In this document: piece after piece, positions 57,337 to 64,000 of the stretch | Numbering within the stretch: position 1 is the stretch's first letter | Layout: every line of letters starts with the position of its first letter | DNA from: an uncultured Clostridium sp. | Lineage (GTDB): Bacteria; Bacillota; Clostridia; Christensenellales; CAG-138 | Reading direction: 5' to 3' | Length of the DNA: 64,000 nt | NCBI GenBank assembly: GCA_900542285.1 | Contig: UQNF01000004.1 | Span: 15,975 to 79,974 of the forward strand | The notes under the pieces: generated by a model | Seen by the model: the letters and a program-made list of their open reading frames with translations, nothing else | Database searches by the model: none | Told to the model about the DNA's origin: nothing | Translations under genes and position numbers: made by a program

Positions 57337-59181
57337 TCACATTCCGACATCATCAAATACTTTAGCAATATCATCTCTGGTGCGTGACCATTGCGAACTG
57401 AGAATGTCATAATAATTCTTGTCCTTCTTCAAATAGTTTGTTGCGGTTAATTTTGTATCATGCTTGCATTCGAATGAATAGCTTGTGATACCTGCATTAA
57501 TTACTATTGTAAACAGTTTGTTAAGAACACTATCATATAGATTTTTGTCTTCGAAAATACTAGGAGCGATAAAATACTGCAGCTTGCCCAAATTACGGAA
57601 AGTTTCATACATAGCGTCAGCAGTGCTTTCAGATGATCCAACATTGCTAAAAATCGGCGTGAGATCATGTTCAGAAATATTGCCCTGTCTGTAGCGAGCC
57701 GCAAATGCAACAAATGCTATGCATATAGTGCGTGCATTGTGTGCAAATGAAATTCGCATGCTTGCATTAGGCATTGTTGCGTTTTCGCGATCAAAATCAT
57801 GCTGATAAACAGTTCTGAAGTAGTTATCAATATAGAGGAGTTCCCTACATAGTTTAGCTATCTGGGATTGATTCCCGTTGAAGATCGTCTCATAGTATTT
57901 GTCTTGATATAATGAAGATGGCTTTGATCTGCTAGCGCATGGAATTTGAAAAATGGCAGCTAAACAAAGCTTTCCAATTTCAACCAAATCTGTATTCATA
58001 TATGGAGCTCTATAGGCAGCAGGAATAGACTCGCCTCGTTTTGTTTGATAGAATATACCAGCTTGGCGCATTTCTCGCGCAAAACGAACCTGTTCAGGAG
58101 AATTAGCTTTCAAGTCAACTGCGCGTATAGCCTTTTGAGAGTTAGTTGCTTTTGCGATAGAAAGACTGAACGAATTTCTCTCGTCCTCGGTATTGCCAAT
58201 AATCCTAATGATCTTACACGGAAGATATAGGTCATGATCGCTATTAATGCTCGTGCTCTTATGTAGCATATATGTTGTTTGACCGCCATTGACAATAGAA
58301 AAGTTGTACAGTTTAACTTCCCTGCCATCAATATCAAAATCACTACAGATAATGGTAATGCCGTTGTTTTTCAGCCAGAATGACTCTGGATCGCTGGATA
58401 TAGTATCAGAAATGGCTTTGTCAATATCCCTTCCTTTTACATGGTAACGTAGGTTACGCGCCAATAGATTAGTATTGTGCTGAGCATAAAGCTGCTTAAT
58501 CGAATATGCAGAAACATTCACAATTGCAGCACCATCACCATACAGAAGATAGTTGTCTGTTGTATCAATGCGAATTTTTCCATATTCTACGGTTGGGCGT
58601 CTAGATTCAGATTCCTTAATTTCTTCCTCTATGTCTGTACCAAACAGAATTGAAACGTCAATATTACTCACTCCAGCGAACTGTTCTCTAAACTTTTTTT
58701 CAATTCTGTCTCGGTGTATCCCTGACTGTGGTGCGCTTGTGTAGAATACAAAACATATTTTTGACTCGTCACCGATTTCAGAATTCAATGACAAAAAACG
58801 TCGCTGAACGGTTGCATTAACTTGCTCATAATTACCGCGGATCATATCCTTATAGAATAGAGCCATTTTCAGCATAGCATTTAGAACATCTTCGTATGAA
58901 ATACTTCTATATAGCTTTGCTTGGCCAATAACAAGATCTGCCCCTTCAGAGTTAGGGTCACTTAACAGAATGTCTACCCCTCCATCATACTGTCCATCTA
59001 CAATAATATCACCGAAATCGGATTCGTTCAGAATAAGCGCAGGATTCTTATAAAAAATAGATTTTACGCATAGAGCAGAAAAAACATAATCGTTTGGCTT
59101 ATTACGTAAAGAGGGATATGTATCCTTCATTGCTTTGATTTTATCATTGATAAAATCATACGAAGACTGAAAAGTAGTCAT
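57337..59181 (-). CDS. AIPR-family protein (abortive infection phage resistance)
   Basis: The 614-aa protein has an N-terminal restriction-endonuclease-like part (GVDILLSDPNSEGADLVIGQAKLY; Asp70, Gln87 and Lys89 fit a PD-(D/E)xK core) and a central AIPR domain with FWLKNNGITIICSDFD and IVNGGQTTYMLHK, the two most typical segments of that family. AIPR proteins occur in phage-defence and restriction loci. The base composition is much more AT-rich than in the neighbours, with frequent AAA, AAT and ATA codons, so the gene was probably acquired. Start ATG 59181 has AGGAGGGGAG and lies 53 nt after the predicted transcript start; the longer frame would start at about that position and is rejected. 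Confidence 0.85.
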   Translation of the reverse strand: MTTFQSSYDFINDKIKAMKDTYPSLRNKPNDYVFSALCVKSIFYKNPALILNESDFGDIIVDGQYDGGVDILLSDPNSEGADLVIGQAKLYRSISYEDVLNAMLKMALFYKDMIRGNYEQVNATVQRRFLSLNSEIGDESKICFVFYTSAPQSGIHRDRIEKKFREQFAGVSNIDVSILFGTDIEEEIKESESRRPTVEYGKIRIDTTDNYLLYGDGAAIVNVSAYSIKQLYAQHNTNLLARNLRYHVKGRDIDKAISDTISSDPESFWLKNNGITIICSDFDIDGREVKLYNFSIVNGGQTTYMLHKSTSINSDHDLYLPCKIIRIIGNTEDERNSFSLSIAKATNSQKAIRAVDLKANSPEQVRFAREMRQAGIFYQTKRGESIPAAYRAPYMNTDLVEIGKLCLAAIFQIPCASRSKPSSLYQDKYYETIFNGNQSQIAKLCRELLYIDNYFRTVYQHDFDRENATMPNASMRISFAHNARTICIAFVAFAARYRQGNISEHDLTPIFSNVGSSESTADAMYETFRNLGKLQYFIAPSIFEDKNLYDSVLNKLFTIVINAGITSYSFECKHDTKLTATNYLKKDKNYYDILSSQWSRTRDDIAKVFDDVGM

Positions 59182-59241
59182 GGTATTCTCCCCTCCTATT
59201 AGGAAAAATCGATTTGGTGCGATCAGCTCTGATACCAACAT

Positions 59242-59270
59242 ATTATAGCAAATTTCATATCTAATTTCAA
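59242..59270 (-). promoter_or_regulatory. Promoter of the AIPR gene
   Basis: On the minus strand: TTGAAA (59265-59270), 17-nt spacer, TATAAT (59242-59247). Confidence 0.75.
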
Positions 59271-59651
59271 TGTTTATATTGCTAATTCTCTATGTTTACT
59301 ACATAAAAACTGGAAATAATCTCTGTAATTAACCATCTGTGGAAGCAGTTCATAAACAATTGAGCAATTTGTTGTTTGGAAAGATAAAGTTCCGTCCAGA
59401 TATCAAGAGTTATATATGCAGTTCCATCATTTGCAGTTTCTATTGAACGAAAAGATTGTATTAACTTTACTGCTAATATCGATCACAAGATTAGCAGTAA
59501 AGTAGTAACCTTATAATCCCATTTGAACAGCTCGATTTGCTGTTTAAGCAAAACCACGGCATTATCAGAGCCGCAATGGTAACAGCATATATCCAAGCTT
59601 TCGATAGCCATTAATCTCTAAAGCAGCAGTTTATTACGAGGTTTGGATTAC
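59271..59651. other. AT-rich intergenic region between the AIPR gene and the tRNAs
   Basis: No gene is supported. A perfect 14-bp inverted repeat lies at 59464-59477 and 59490-59503 (ACTTTACTGCTAAT and its complement, 12-nt loop). The AT-rich composition continues to about 59650, next to the tRNA terminator, so this may be the left-over end of an acquired element. I find no integrase, transposase or clear tRNA-end duplication. Confidence 0.5.
59464..59503. repeat. 14-bp perfect inverted repeat
   Basis: ACTTTACTGCTAAT (59464-59477) and ATTAGCAGTAAAGT (59490-59503). There is no T-run on either side, so a terminator is unlikely; a recombination or regulatory site is possible. Confidence 0.65.
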
Positions 59652-59684
59652 AAAAAACCGTGACCTCATATCGAAGTCACGGCT
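59652..59684 (-). terminator. Terminator of the tRNA-fMet/tRNA-Met unit
   Basis: On the minus strand CCGTGAC and GTCACGG pair around TTCGATATGAG and are followed by TTTTTTG. Confidence 0.92.
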
Positions 59685-59689
59685 ATTTA

Positions 59690-59766
59690 TGGTAGCGGCA
59701 ATCTGATTCGAACAGATGACACTCCGGGTATGAACCGAATGCTCTAGCCAGCTGAGCTATGCCGCC
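59690..59766 (-). tRNA. tRNA-Met(CAT), elongator
   Basis: A 77-nt cloverleaf with acceptor GGCGGCA/TGCCGCT, D-arm TAGCTCAGCTGGCTAGAGC, anticodon loop TTCATAC (anticodon CAT) and T-loop GTTCGAATC, with CCA encoded. The GGCGGC acceptor and TTCGG anticodon stem are those of elongator tRNA-Met and not of tRNA-Ile(k2C). Confidence 0.93.
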
Positions 59767-59769
59767 AAA

Positions 59770-59845
59770 TGGTTGCGGGGGAGGGACTTGAACCCACGAC
59801 CTTCGGATTATGAGCCCGACGAGCTGCCGACTGCTCCACCCCGCG
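59770..59845 (-). tRNA. tRNA-fMet(CAT), initiator
   Basis: The initiator features are present: a C1-A72 mismatch (CGCGGGG opposite CCCCGCA), GGG next to the anticodon loop CTCATAA, and D-arm GGAGCAGTCGGCAGCTC. CCA is encoded. The T-stem has one T-T mismatch (GTGGG against CCCTC). It lies 3 nt upstream of tRNA-Met in the same transcript. Confidence 0.95.
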
Positions 59846-59899
59846 ATGTAAAGGAAACTGCCTCGCGAAAGGCACACCGTGTTCCAAACGGCAAGTGTT

Positions 59900-59929
59900 A
59901 TGATAACACACTTATATCCGGTATGTCAA
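59900..59929 (-). promoter_or_regulatory. Promoter of the two tRNA-Met genes
   Basis: On the minus strand: TTGACA (59924-59929), 18-nt spacer, TATCAT (59900-59905), about 55 nt before tRNA-fMet. Confidence 0.8.
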
Positions 59930-59957
59930 CACATTCTAAGGCATTATTATAAATATA

Positions 59958-60818
59958 TTATTTCTTCGCTCTTAGCTTGGCAAGATCGGGCTTGGTGACA
60001 TGAATGGTCACGTCCATCCCGTCGTCACGGTCCGTCTGTTCGACCTCCACCTGCATTCCGGCATTCCTGAGCGCGGCGCAGGCGGAATTAACGGAACTCA
60101 TAAACAGGCGGTAGTCCCTGATGATCCGCTTGAGCATCGGACGCGGCTTCGCTCCGTCCTGCTTGGAGTCAAATCTGCTGTTTAGTAGCCTGTCCACCAT
60201 TTCTTCCGTGGCTTTGACGCTAAGCGTCTCGTCCGAGGCCTTGGATATCACCTGCATACGGTCATCATGTTCGTCGAGCCTCAATATAGCCCTTGCGTGG
60301 CGTTCACTGAGTCCGCTCACGGTGACGGCCTCACGCTCTTCGTTGGAGAGCTTAAGCACACGCAGCTTGTTGGCAATAAAGCTCTGACTCTTGCCCAGGC
60401 GTTCGGCCAGCTCCTCCTGTGTCAAATCAAGCCCGTCTATGAGCGCGCGATAGCATTCCGCCTCTTCAAAAAAATCCAGATCCTCGCGCTGAAGGTTCTC
60501 AATAACTGCGGCAATTGCAGAGTCCTCCTCCTTCATATCGGCGCAGACGATGCAGCTGACCGTTTCATAGCCGAGGCTTTTGACTGCGCGCAGTCTCCTC
60601 TCGCCGGCAATGAGCTCATAGCCCTGACCGTTCATCCTGACCATAAGCGGCTGGATAAGGCCCACCTGCTCGATCGATTTGGCAAGCTCCGCAATGCTGT
60701 CCTCATCAAAGCTCTTTCTGGGCTGATTGGGATTCGGGACGATGGAAGCCACCGGAAGTTCCACGAGCTTTCTGGTGTCGTTTTTCTTGTCCTTGCTTAG
60801 AAAGTCAAATATTGCCAT
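59958..60818 (-). CDS. noc: ParB-family nucleoid occlusion protein (Noc-like)
   Basis: Noc is a CTP-binding, DNA- and membrane-binding relative of ParB that keeps the division ring off the nucleoid. The 286-aa product begins MAIFDFLSKDKKN, a short amphipathic helix like the membrane-targeting end of Noc, then the ParB core with VPNPNQPRKSFDEDSIAELA, GYELIAGERRLRAVKSLG (CTP pocket, GERR 72-75) and ENLQREDLDFFEEAECY, the HTH LTQEELAERLGKSQSFIANKLRVLKL and the GLSERHARAILRL helix. The QSFIANKLR recognition helix is nearer to Noc than to ParB. The gene is not near parA or gidB. Start ATG 60818 has GGAGG ten bases upstream and lies 35 nt after the predicted transcript start. A chromosomal ParB is the alternative. 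Confidence 0.85.
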   Translation of the reverse strand: MAIFDFLSKDKKNDTRKLVELPVASIVPNPNQPRKSFDEDSIAELAKSIEQVGLIQPLMVRMNGQGYELIAGERRLRAVKSLGYETVSCIVCADMKEEDSAIAAVIENLQREDLDFFEEAECYRALIDGLDLTQEELAERLGKSQSFIANKLRVLKLSNEEREAVTVSGLSERHARAILRLDEHDDRMQVISKASDETLSVKATEEMVDRLLNSRFDSKQDGAKPRPMLKRIIRDYRLFMSSVNSACAALRNAGMQVEVEQTDRDDGMDVTIHVTKPDLAKLRAKK

Positions 60819-60859
60819 TGTGCTGCCGCCTCCGATCGTTCCGGTCAAATTCTTCCATT

Positions 60860-60888
60860 ATTATACTCCAAGCCCCTGCGTTTGGCAA
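60860..60888 (-). promoter_or_regulatory. SigA promoter of noc
   Basis: On the minus strand: TTGCCA (60883-60888), 17-nt spacer, TATAAT (60860-60865). Confidence 0.75.
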
Positions 60889-60938
60889 GGGCGGCGAAAT
60901 ACGGAGTTTGTCGAATGCTGCCCAATAGTATAAATACA

Positions 60939-60965
60939 GGGGAGAAGGTGCAGTGCCTCCTCCCC
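60939..60965 (-). terminator. Terminator of clpB
   Basis: On the minus strand GGGGAGGAGG pairs with CCTTCTCCCC (one wobble) around CACTGCA and is followed by TGTATTTATACT. It lies 23 nt after the clpB stop. Confidence 0.75.
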
Positions 60966-60988
60966 ATATTGCCCGTTTGCGAACATTC

Positions 60989-63571
60989 TCAGCTTATTTT
61001 GAACCCGTTCTCATCGTGGTCAACGGTTATCACGGTGTCCTCCGCAGGGGAGTTCTCTATGATGAACCTTGCGATGAGGGATTCGATCCTTCCCTGAATG
61101 AACCTCTTGAGCGGCCTTGCGCCGAACACGGGGTCTGCGCCCTCGTCGATGATTGCGGTCTTGGCTGCGTCCGTGACATCGAGCTTCAGCCTCTTTGCAT
61201 TGAGCCTTTCCCTGAGATCCTGCAGCAGCAGGTCGACGATACCGCGCATATTGGCATCAGTGAGCGCATGGAAGAACACTATCTCGTCCAGACGGTTGAT
61301 GAATTCCGGGCGGAACTTTGTCTTAAGAAGCTTATGCAGCATCTCCTCCGTTTCGGGCGTAATGCATCCGTCCTTCTCCATGCCGTTAAGTATCAGCTCG
61401 CTGCCTATGTTGCTGGTCAGGATGATTATCGTGTTCTTGAAGTCCACGGTCCTGCCCTGGCCGTCGGTGATCCTGCCGTCGTCGAGCACCTGCAGCAGCA
61501 CGTTCAGCACGTCGGGATGAGCCTTTTCGACCTCATCGAACAGCAGCACCGCATAGGGCTTTCTCCTTACAGCCTCGGTCAGCTGGCCGCCTTCGTCATA
61601 GCCGACATATCCCGGAGGTGCGCCGATGAGACGGGATACGGAATACTGCTCCATGTATTCGCTCATATCTATACGCACCATGCTGCGCTCATCATCGAAC
61701 ATCGCTTCGGCAAGCGCCTTGCAAAGCTCCGTCTTGCCAACGCCGGTAGGGCCGAGGAACAGAAACGATCCGATAGGTCTGTCGGGATTTTGAATGCCGG
61801 CCCGGGAGCGGAGGATAGCGTCACAAACCTTCTGAACAGCGTCATCCTGGCCGATGATACGCTTATGCAGCTGGGCATCCAGATGGAGCAGCTTCTTCCT
61901 TTCGGACTCAACGAGTTTTGAAACCGGTATGCCGGTCCAGCGTGAAACTATCTTGGCTATCTCATCGCCGGTCACACGGTCACGGAGCAGAGTTCCCTCG
62001 CGCCTCGATGCAAGCTCCTCCTCCGCCGCAAGCTCCTTCTGAAGCTTGGGCAGCTCGCCGTACTTGAGCTGCGCAGCGCGGTTGAGGTCGTATTCGTTCT
62101 CCGCCTTGGCTATCTCCGCATTGACCTGCTCGATGCGCTCCCTGAGCTGCTGGACCTTGGTAATCGCCGTACGCTCGTTGTCATACCTTGCCTTCATTGC
62201 GCTGAACCTGTCGCGCATTTCCGAAAGCTCCTTTCGTATCTCTGCAAGGCGTTCCTTTGTCCGCTCGTCCGTTTCGTCCTTGAGCGCTTCTTCTTCAATC
62301 TCAAGCCTCATTATTTCCCGGGAAATCTCGTCCATTTCCACGGGCATGGAGTTCATCTCGGTCTTTATCAGCGCACATGCCTCATCCACAAGGTCTATGG
62401 CCTTATCAGGAAGGAATCTGTCGGAAATATAGCGATTGCTGAGCGTTGCCGCAGCGATGAGCGCAGAGTCGTTGATCTTAACGCCGTGGAATACCTCGTA
62501 CCTTTCCTTAAGACCTCTCAGTATCGAAATGGTATCCTCAACGCTCGGTTCCTGCACCATGACGGGCTGGAATCTTCTTTCAAGTGCTGCATCCTTTTCG
62601 ATGTACTTGCTGTATTCGTCCAGCGTCGTTGCGCCGATGCAGTGCAGCTCGCCCCTTGCCAGCATGGGCTTAAGGATATTGCCTGCGTCCATGGAGCCTT
62701 CGGTCCTGCCGGCGCCGACGATGGTATGTATCTCATCGATGAAGAGGATTATCCGGCCTTCGCTCTTTTTGATCTCGTTGAGCACCGCCTTCAGCCTCTC
62801 CTCGAACTCGCCGCGGTATTTAGCGCCCGCTATCAATGCGCCCATGTCGAGCGCGAACAGCTTCCTTCCCTTAAGGTTATCGGGTACGTCGCCGCGGACG
62901 ATTCTTGTCGCCAAGCCTTCCGCAATGGCGGTTTTGCCGACGCCCGGTTCACCTATAAGGCAGGGGTTGTTCTTGGTCTTTCGTGACAGGATTCGAATAA
63001 CATTCCTTATCTCGTCGTCCCTGCCGATCACGGGATCCAGCTTCTGCTGTCTTGCAAGCTCGGTCAGATCCTGGCCGTATTTATTGAGTACGTCGTAGGT
63101 ATCCTCGGGGTTATCGCTGTTCACCCTGGTATTGCCCCTAACGTTTTTGAGCGCGGTCAAGTATGTATCCCTGCTTATTCCGTACTTCTTGAACATGGGA
63201 GCGATGCTGCTGTCCGCCTTTTCGATAAGTCCCAGCATTAGGTGTTCGACGGATACATAGCTGTCGCCCATGCGCTTTGATTCGCTTTCGGCTTGGTCGA
63301 GTGCCGCTTGAAGCTCGCTTGTCATGTATTTCCCGGCCTCGCCGCTGCCGAGAACCGCCTGTTTGTTTAGTTCGCTGTCAATATCCTTCAGCATGGCAGC
63401 CGCATCCACGCCCATGGCGGTGAACAGCTGTCTGTTGAGATCGTTTGCTTCATCCAGCAGCGCATATGCAAGATGCAGCTGGGTGACCATCGAATGCCGC
63501 TTTTCGCGGGCGATCTGCTGCGCGCGATTGATAGTCTCAATGCTCTTCTGTGTCAGTTTTTCAGCATTCAT
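60989..63571 (-). CDS. clpB: Disaggregase ATPase ClpB
   Basis: ClpB is a hexameric AAA+ chaperone that, with DnaK, extracts proteins from aggregates. The 860-aa product has the N-terminal repeat domain (MNAEKLTQKSIETINRAQQI), the first AAA+ module with GEPGVGKTAIAEGLA and FIDEIHTIVGAG, the long coiled-coil M-domain (about 400-520), and the second module with GPTGVGKTELCKALAE and LLFDEVEKAHPDV. The M-domain length and the absence of a ClpP-binding loop mark ClpB and not ClpC. Start ATG 63571 has AAAGGAGG. Upstream is a CIRCE operator within the promoter region, so HrcA controls it. Confidence 0.96.
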   Translation of the reverse strand: MNAEKLTQKSIETINRAQQIAREKRHSMVTQLHLAYALLDEANDLNRQLFTAMGVDAAAMLKDIDSELNKQAVLGSGEAGKYMTSELQAALDQAESESKRMGDSYVSVEHLMLGLIEKADSSIAPMFKKYGISRDTYLTALKNVRGNTRVNSDNPEDTYDVLNKYGQDLTELARQQKLDPVIGRDDEIRNVIRILSRKTKNNPCLIGEPGVGKTAIAEGLATRIVRGDVPDNLKGRKLFALDMGALIAGAKYRGEFEERLKAVLNEIKKSEGRIILFIDEIHTIVGAGRTEGSMDAGNILKPMLARGELHCIGATTLDEYSKYIEKDAALERRFQPVMVQEPSVEDTISILRGLKERYEVFHGVKINDSALIAAATLSNRYISDRFLPDKAIDLVDEACALIKTEMNSMPVEMDEISREIMRLEIEEEALKDETDERTKERLAEIRKELSEMRDRFSAMKARYDNERTAITKVQQLRERIEQVNAEIAKAENEYDLNRAAQLKYGELPKLQKELAAEEELASRREGTLLRDRVTGDEIAKIVSRWTGIPVSKLVESERKKLLHLDAQLHKRIIGQDDAVQKVCDAILRSRAGIQNPDRPIGSFLFLGPTGVGKTELCKALAEAMFDDERSMVRIDMSEYMEQYSVSRLIGAPPGYVGYDEGGQLTEAVRRKPYAVLLFDEVEKAHPDVLNVLLQVLDDGRITDGQGRTVDFKNTIIILTSNIGSELILNGMEKDGCITPETEEMLHKLLKTKFRPEFINRLDEIVFFHALTDANMRGIVDLLLQDLRERLNAKRLKLDVTDAAKTAIIDEGADPVFGARPLKRFIQGRIESLIARFIIENSPAEDTVITVDHDENGFKIS

Positions 63572-63767
63572 ATAGTAACCTCCTTTGGAGTTTTTTGGCT
63601 TTCGGCTTGACAGCATTCCGGCTCCTCCTATTCTGTCCGGCTTGCCGTCTGCCGTTTTTTGGATTCTGTTCGGCTTGATTTTCGATACTTTCTCATGTTA
63701 GCATTCCGAAGCTCAAGCCTTATTATCCGGCGCGGATGCTCTCGTGCAGTGCTTCCGCTCTCCGTTA

Positions 63768-63794
63768 TTAGCACTCTTCTTTATTGAGTGCTAA
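63768..63794. promoter_or_regulatory. CIRCE operator (HrcA-binding site)
   Basis: TTAGCACTC (63768-63776), 9-nt spacer, GAGTGCTAA (63786-63794): a perfect match to the CIRCE consensus. It lies at the transcript start of clpB. Confidence 0.97.
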
Positions 63795-63797
63795 TAT

Positions 63798-63825
63798 AGT
63801 ATAGCACGTTTTCCACGTTTGTAAA
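63798..63825 (-). promoter_or_regulatory. SigA promoter of clpB
   Basis: On the minus strand: TTTACA (63820-63825), 16-nt spacer, TATACT (63798-63803), directly next to CIRCE. Confidence 0.75.
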
Positions 63826-64000
63826 TGCGCGCAGTAAAAATGTCTCAATAAATACATATTTTTGCCTTAATTAGGCCCCGGATGCCCCCTGAGCGAATAC
63901 CCGGGCGCACAGCACTTCCGCATAAAACGGTATTTCAAAAAACCGCAATATTTTCACTATTACGAAAGCGTTAGTGTAAAATAATTCTGGGAGAAATAGC
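63826..64000. other. Right-edge intergenic sequence
   Basis: No gene is supported. The last 30 bases contain GTAAAATAAT and CTGGGAGAAAT, which could be the -10 region and ribosome-binding site of a rightward gene that starts beyond the window. Confidence 0.3.

Noticed and set aside
60989..63571. ClpC as product
   Set aside because: The long M-domain coiled coil and the lack of a ClpP-binding loop or UVR motif fit ClpB; no ctsR-mcsAB genes are adjacent.

Overview
This 64-kb window is chromosomal DNA from an endospore-forming, low-to-middle-GC Gram-positive bacterium, most likely a member of the Clostridia. The evidence is the forespore sigma factor SigG, AddAB instead of RecBCD, RNase Y, a Noc-type ParB protein, a CIRCE operator in front of clpB, a zinc-type 61-aa S14, a split glycine decarboxylase (GcvPA/GcvPB) and methionine gamma-lyase. 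Most genes look around half GC; an island at about 57.3-59.65 kb is clearly AT-rich. Consensus SigA promoters (TTGACA, 16-18 nt, TATAAT) and hairpin terminators can be read in many intergenic gaps, so transcription units can be drawn with some confidence.

Layout. 0-4.3 kb: a truncated SPFH/GYF protein, a repeat-containing unknown protein, and a leftward operon of a secreted DUF1002 protein, a small zinc metallopeptidase and a tRNA-dihydrouridine synthase. 4.4-5.7 kb: methionine gamma-lyase. 5.8-11.5 kb: recF-gyrB-gyrA, without dnaA or dnaN. 11.6-13.2 kb: a membrane-anchored exported protein. 13.6-15.6 kb: tRNA-Lys, sigG and an orphan BlaI-type repressor. 15.7-32.4 kb: the complete S10-spc-alpha ribosomal protein operon (rpsJ to rplQ, with secY, adk, map, a KOW protein, infA and rpmJ), read leftward from one consensus promoter. 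32.7-38 kb: rny and addA. 38.3-43.2 kb: a membrane-associated cluster (pseudo-receiver, SPFH/zinc-ribbon, small unknown, zinc-ribbon/TM, TPM, DUF6935-like). 43.4-47.9 kb: glycine cleavage operon gcvT-gcvH-gcvPA-gcvPB. 48.4-51.8 kb: addB, about 10 kb away from addA. 51.9-57.2 kb: a 7TM histidine pseudokinase, a soluble histidine kinase, a NarL-type regulator and a NUDIX-like two-TM protein. 57.3-59.7 kb: an AT-rich island with an AIPR-family (abortive infection) protein. 59.7-63.8 kb: tRNA-Met, tRNA-fMet, noc and HrcA/CIRCE-controlled clpB.

The best candidates for something new are: (1) the 38.3-43.2 kb cluster, which resembles the Bacillus YdjG-YdjH-YdjI envelope-stress module but has no PspA and carries extra small proteins; (2) the pseudokinase-kinase-regulator set followed by a NUDIX-like membrane protein, with an AIPR gene convergent to it; (3) non-coding structure in the ribosomal operon: a series of helically phased T-tracts directly upstream of the S10 promoter, a structured S10 leader, and a 406-nt structured gap before rpsM in an otherwise tightly packed operon; (4) a 79-bp tandem repeat array after the gcv terminator. 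Functions assigned here rest on motif recognition by eye; no database search was run.
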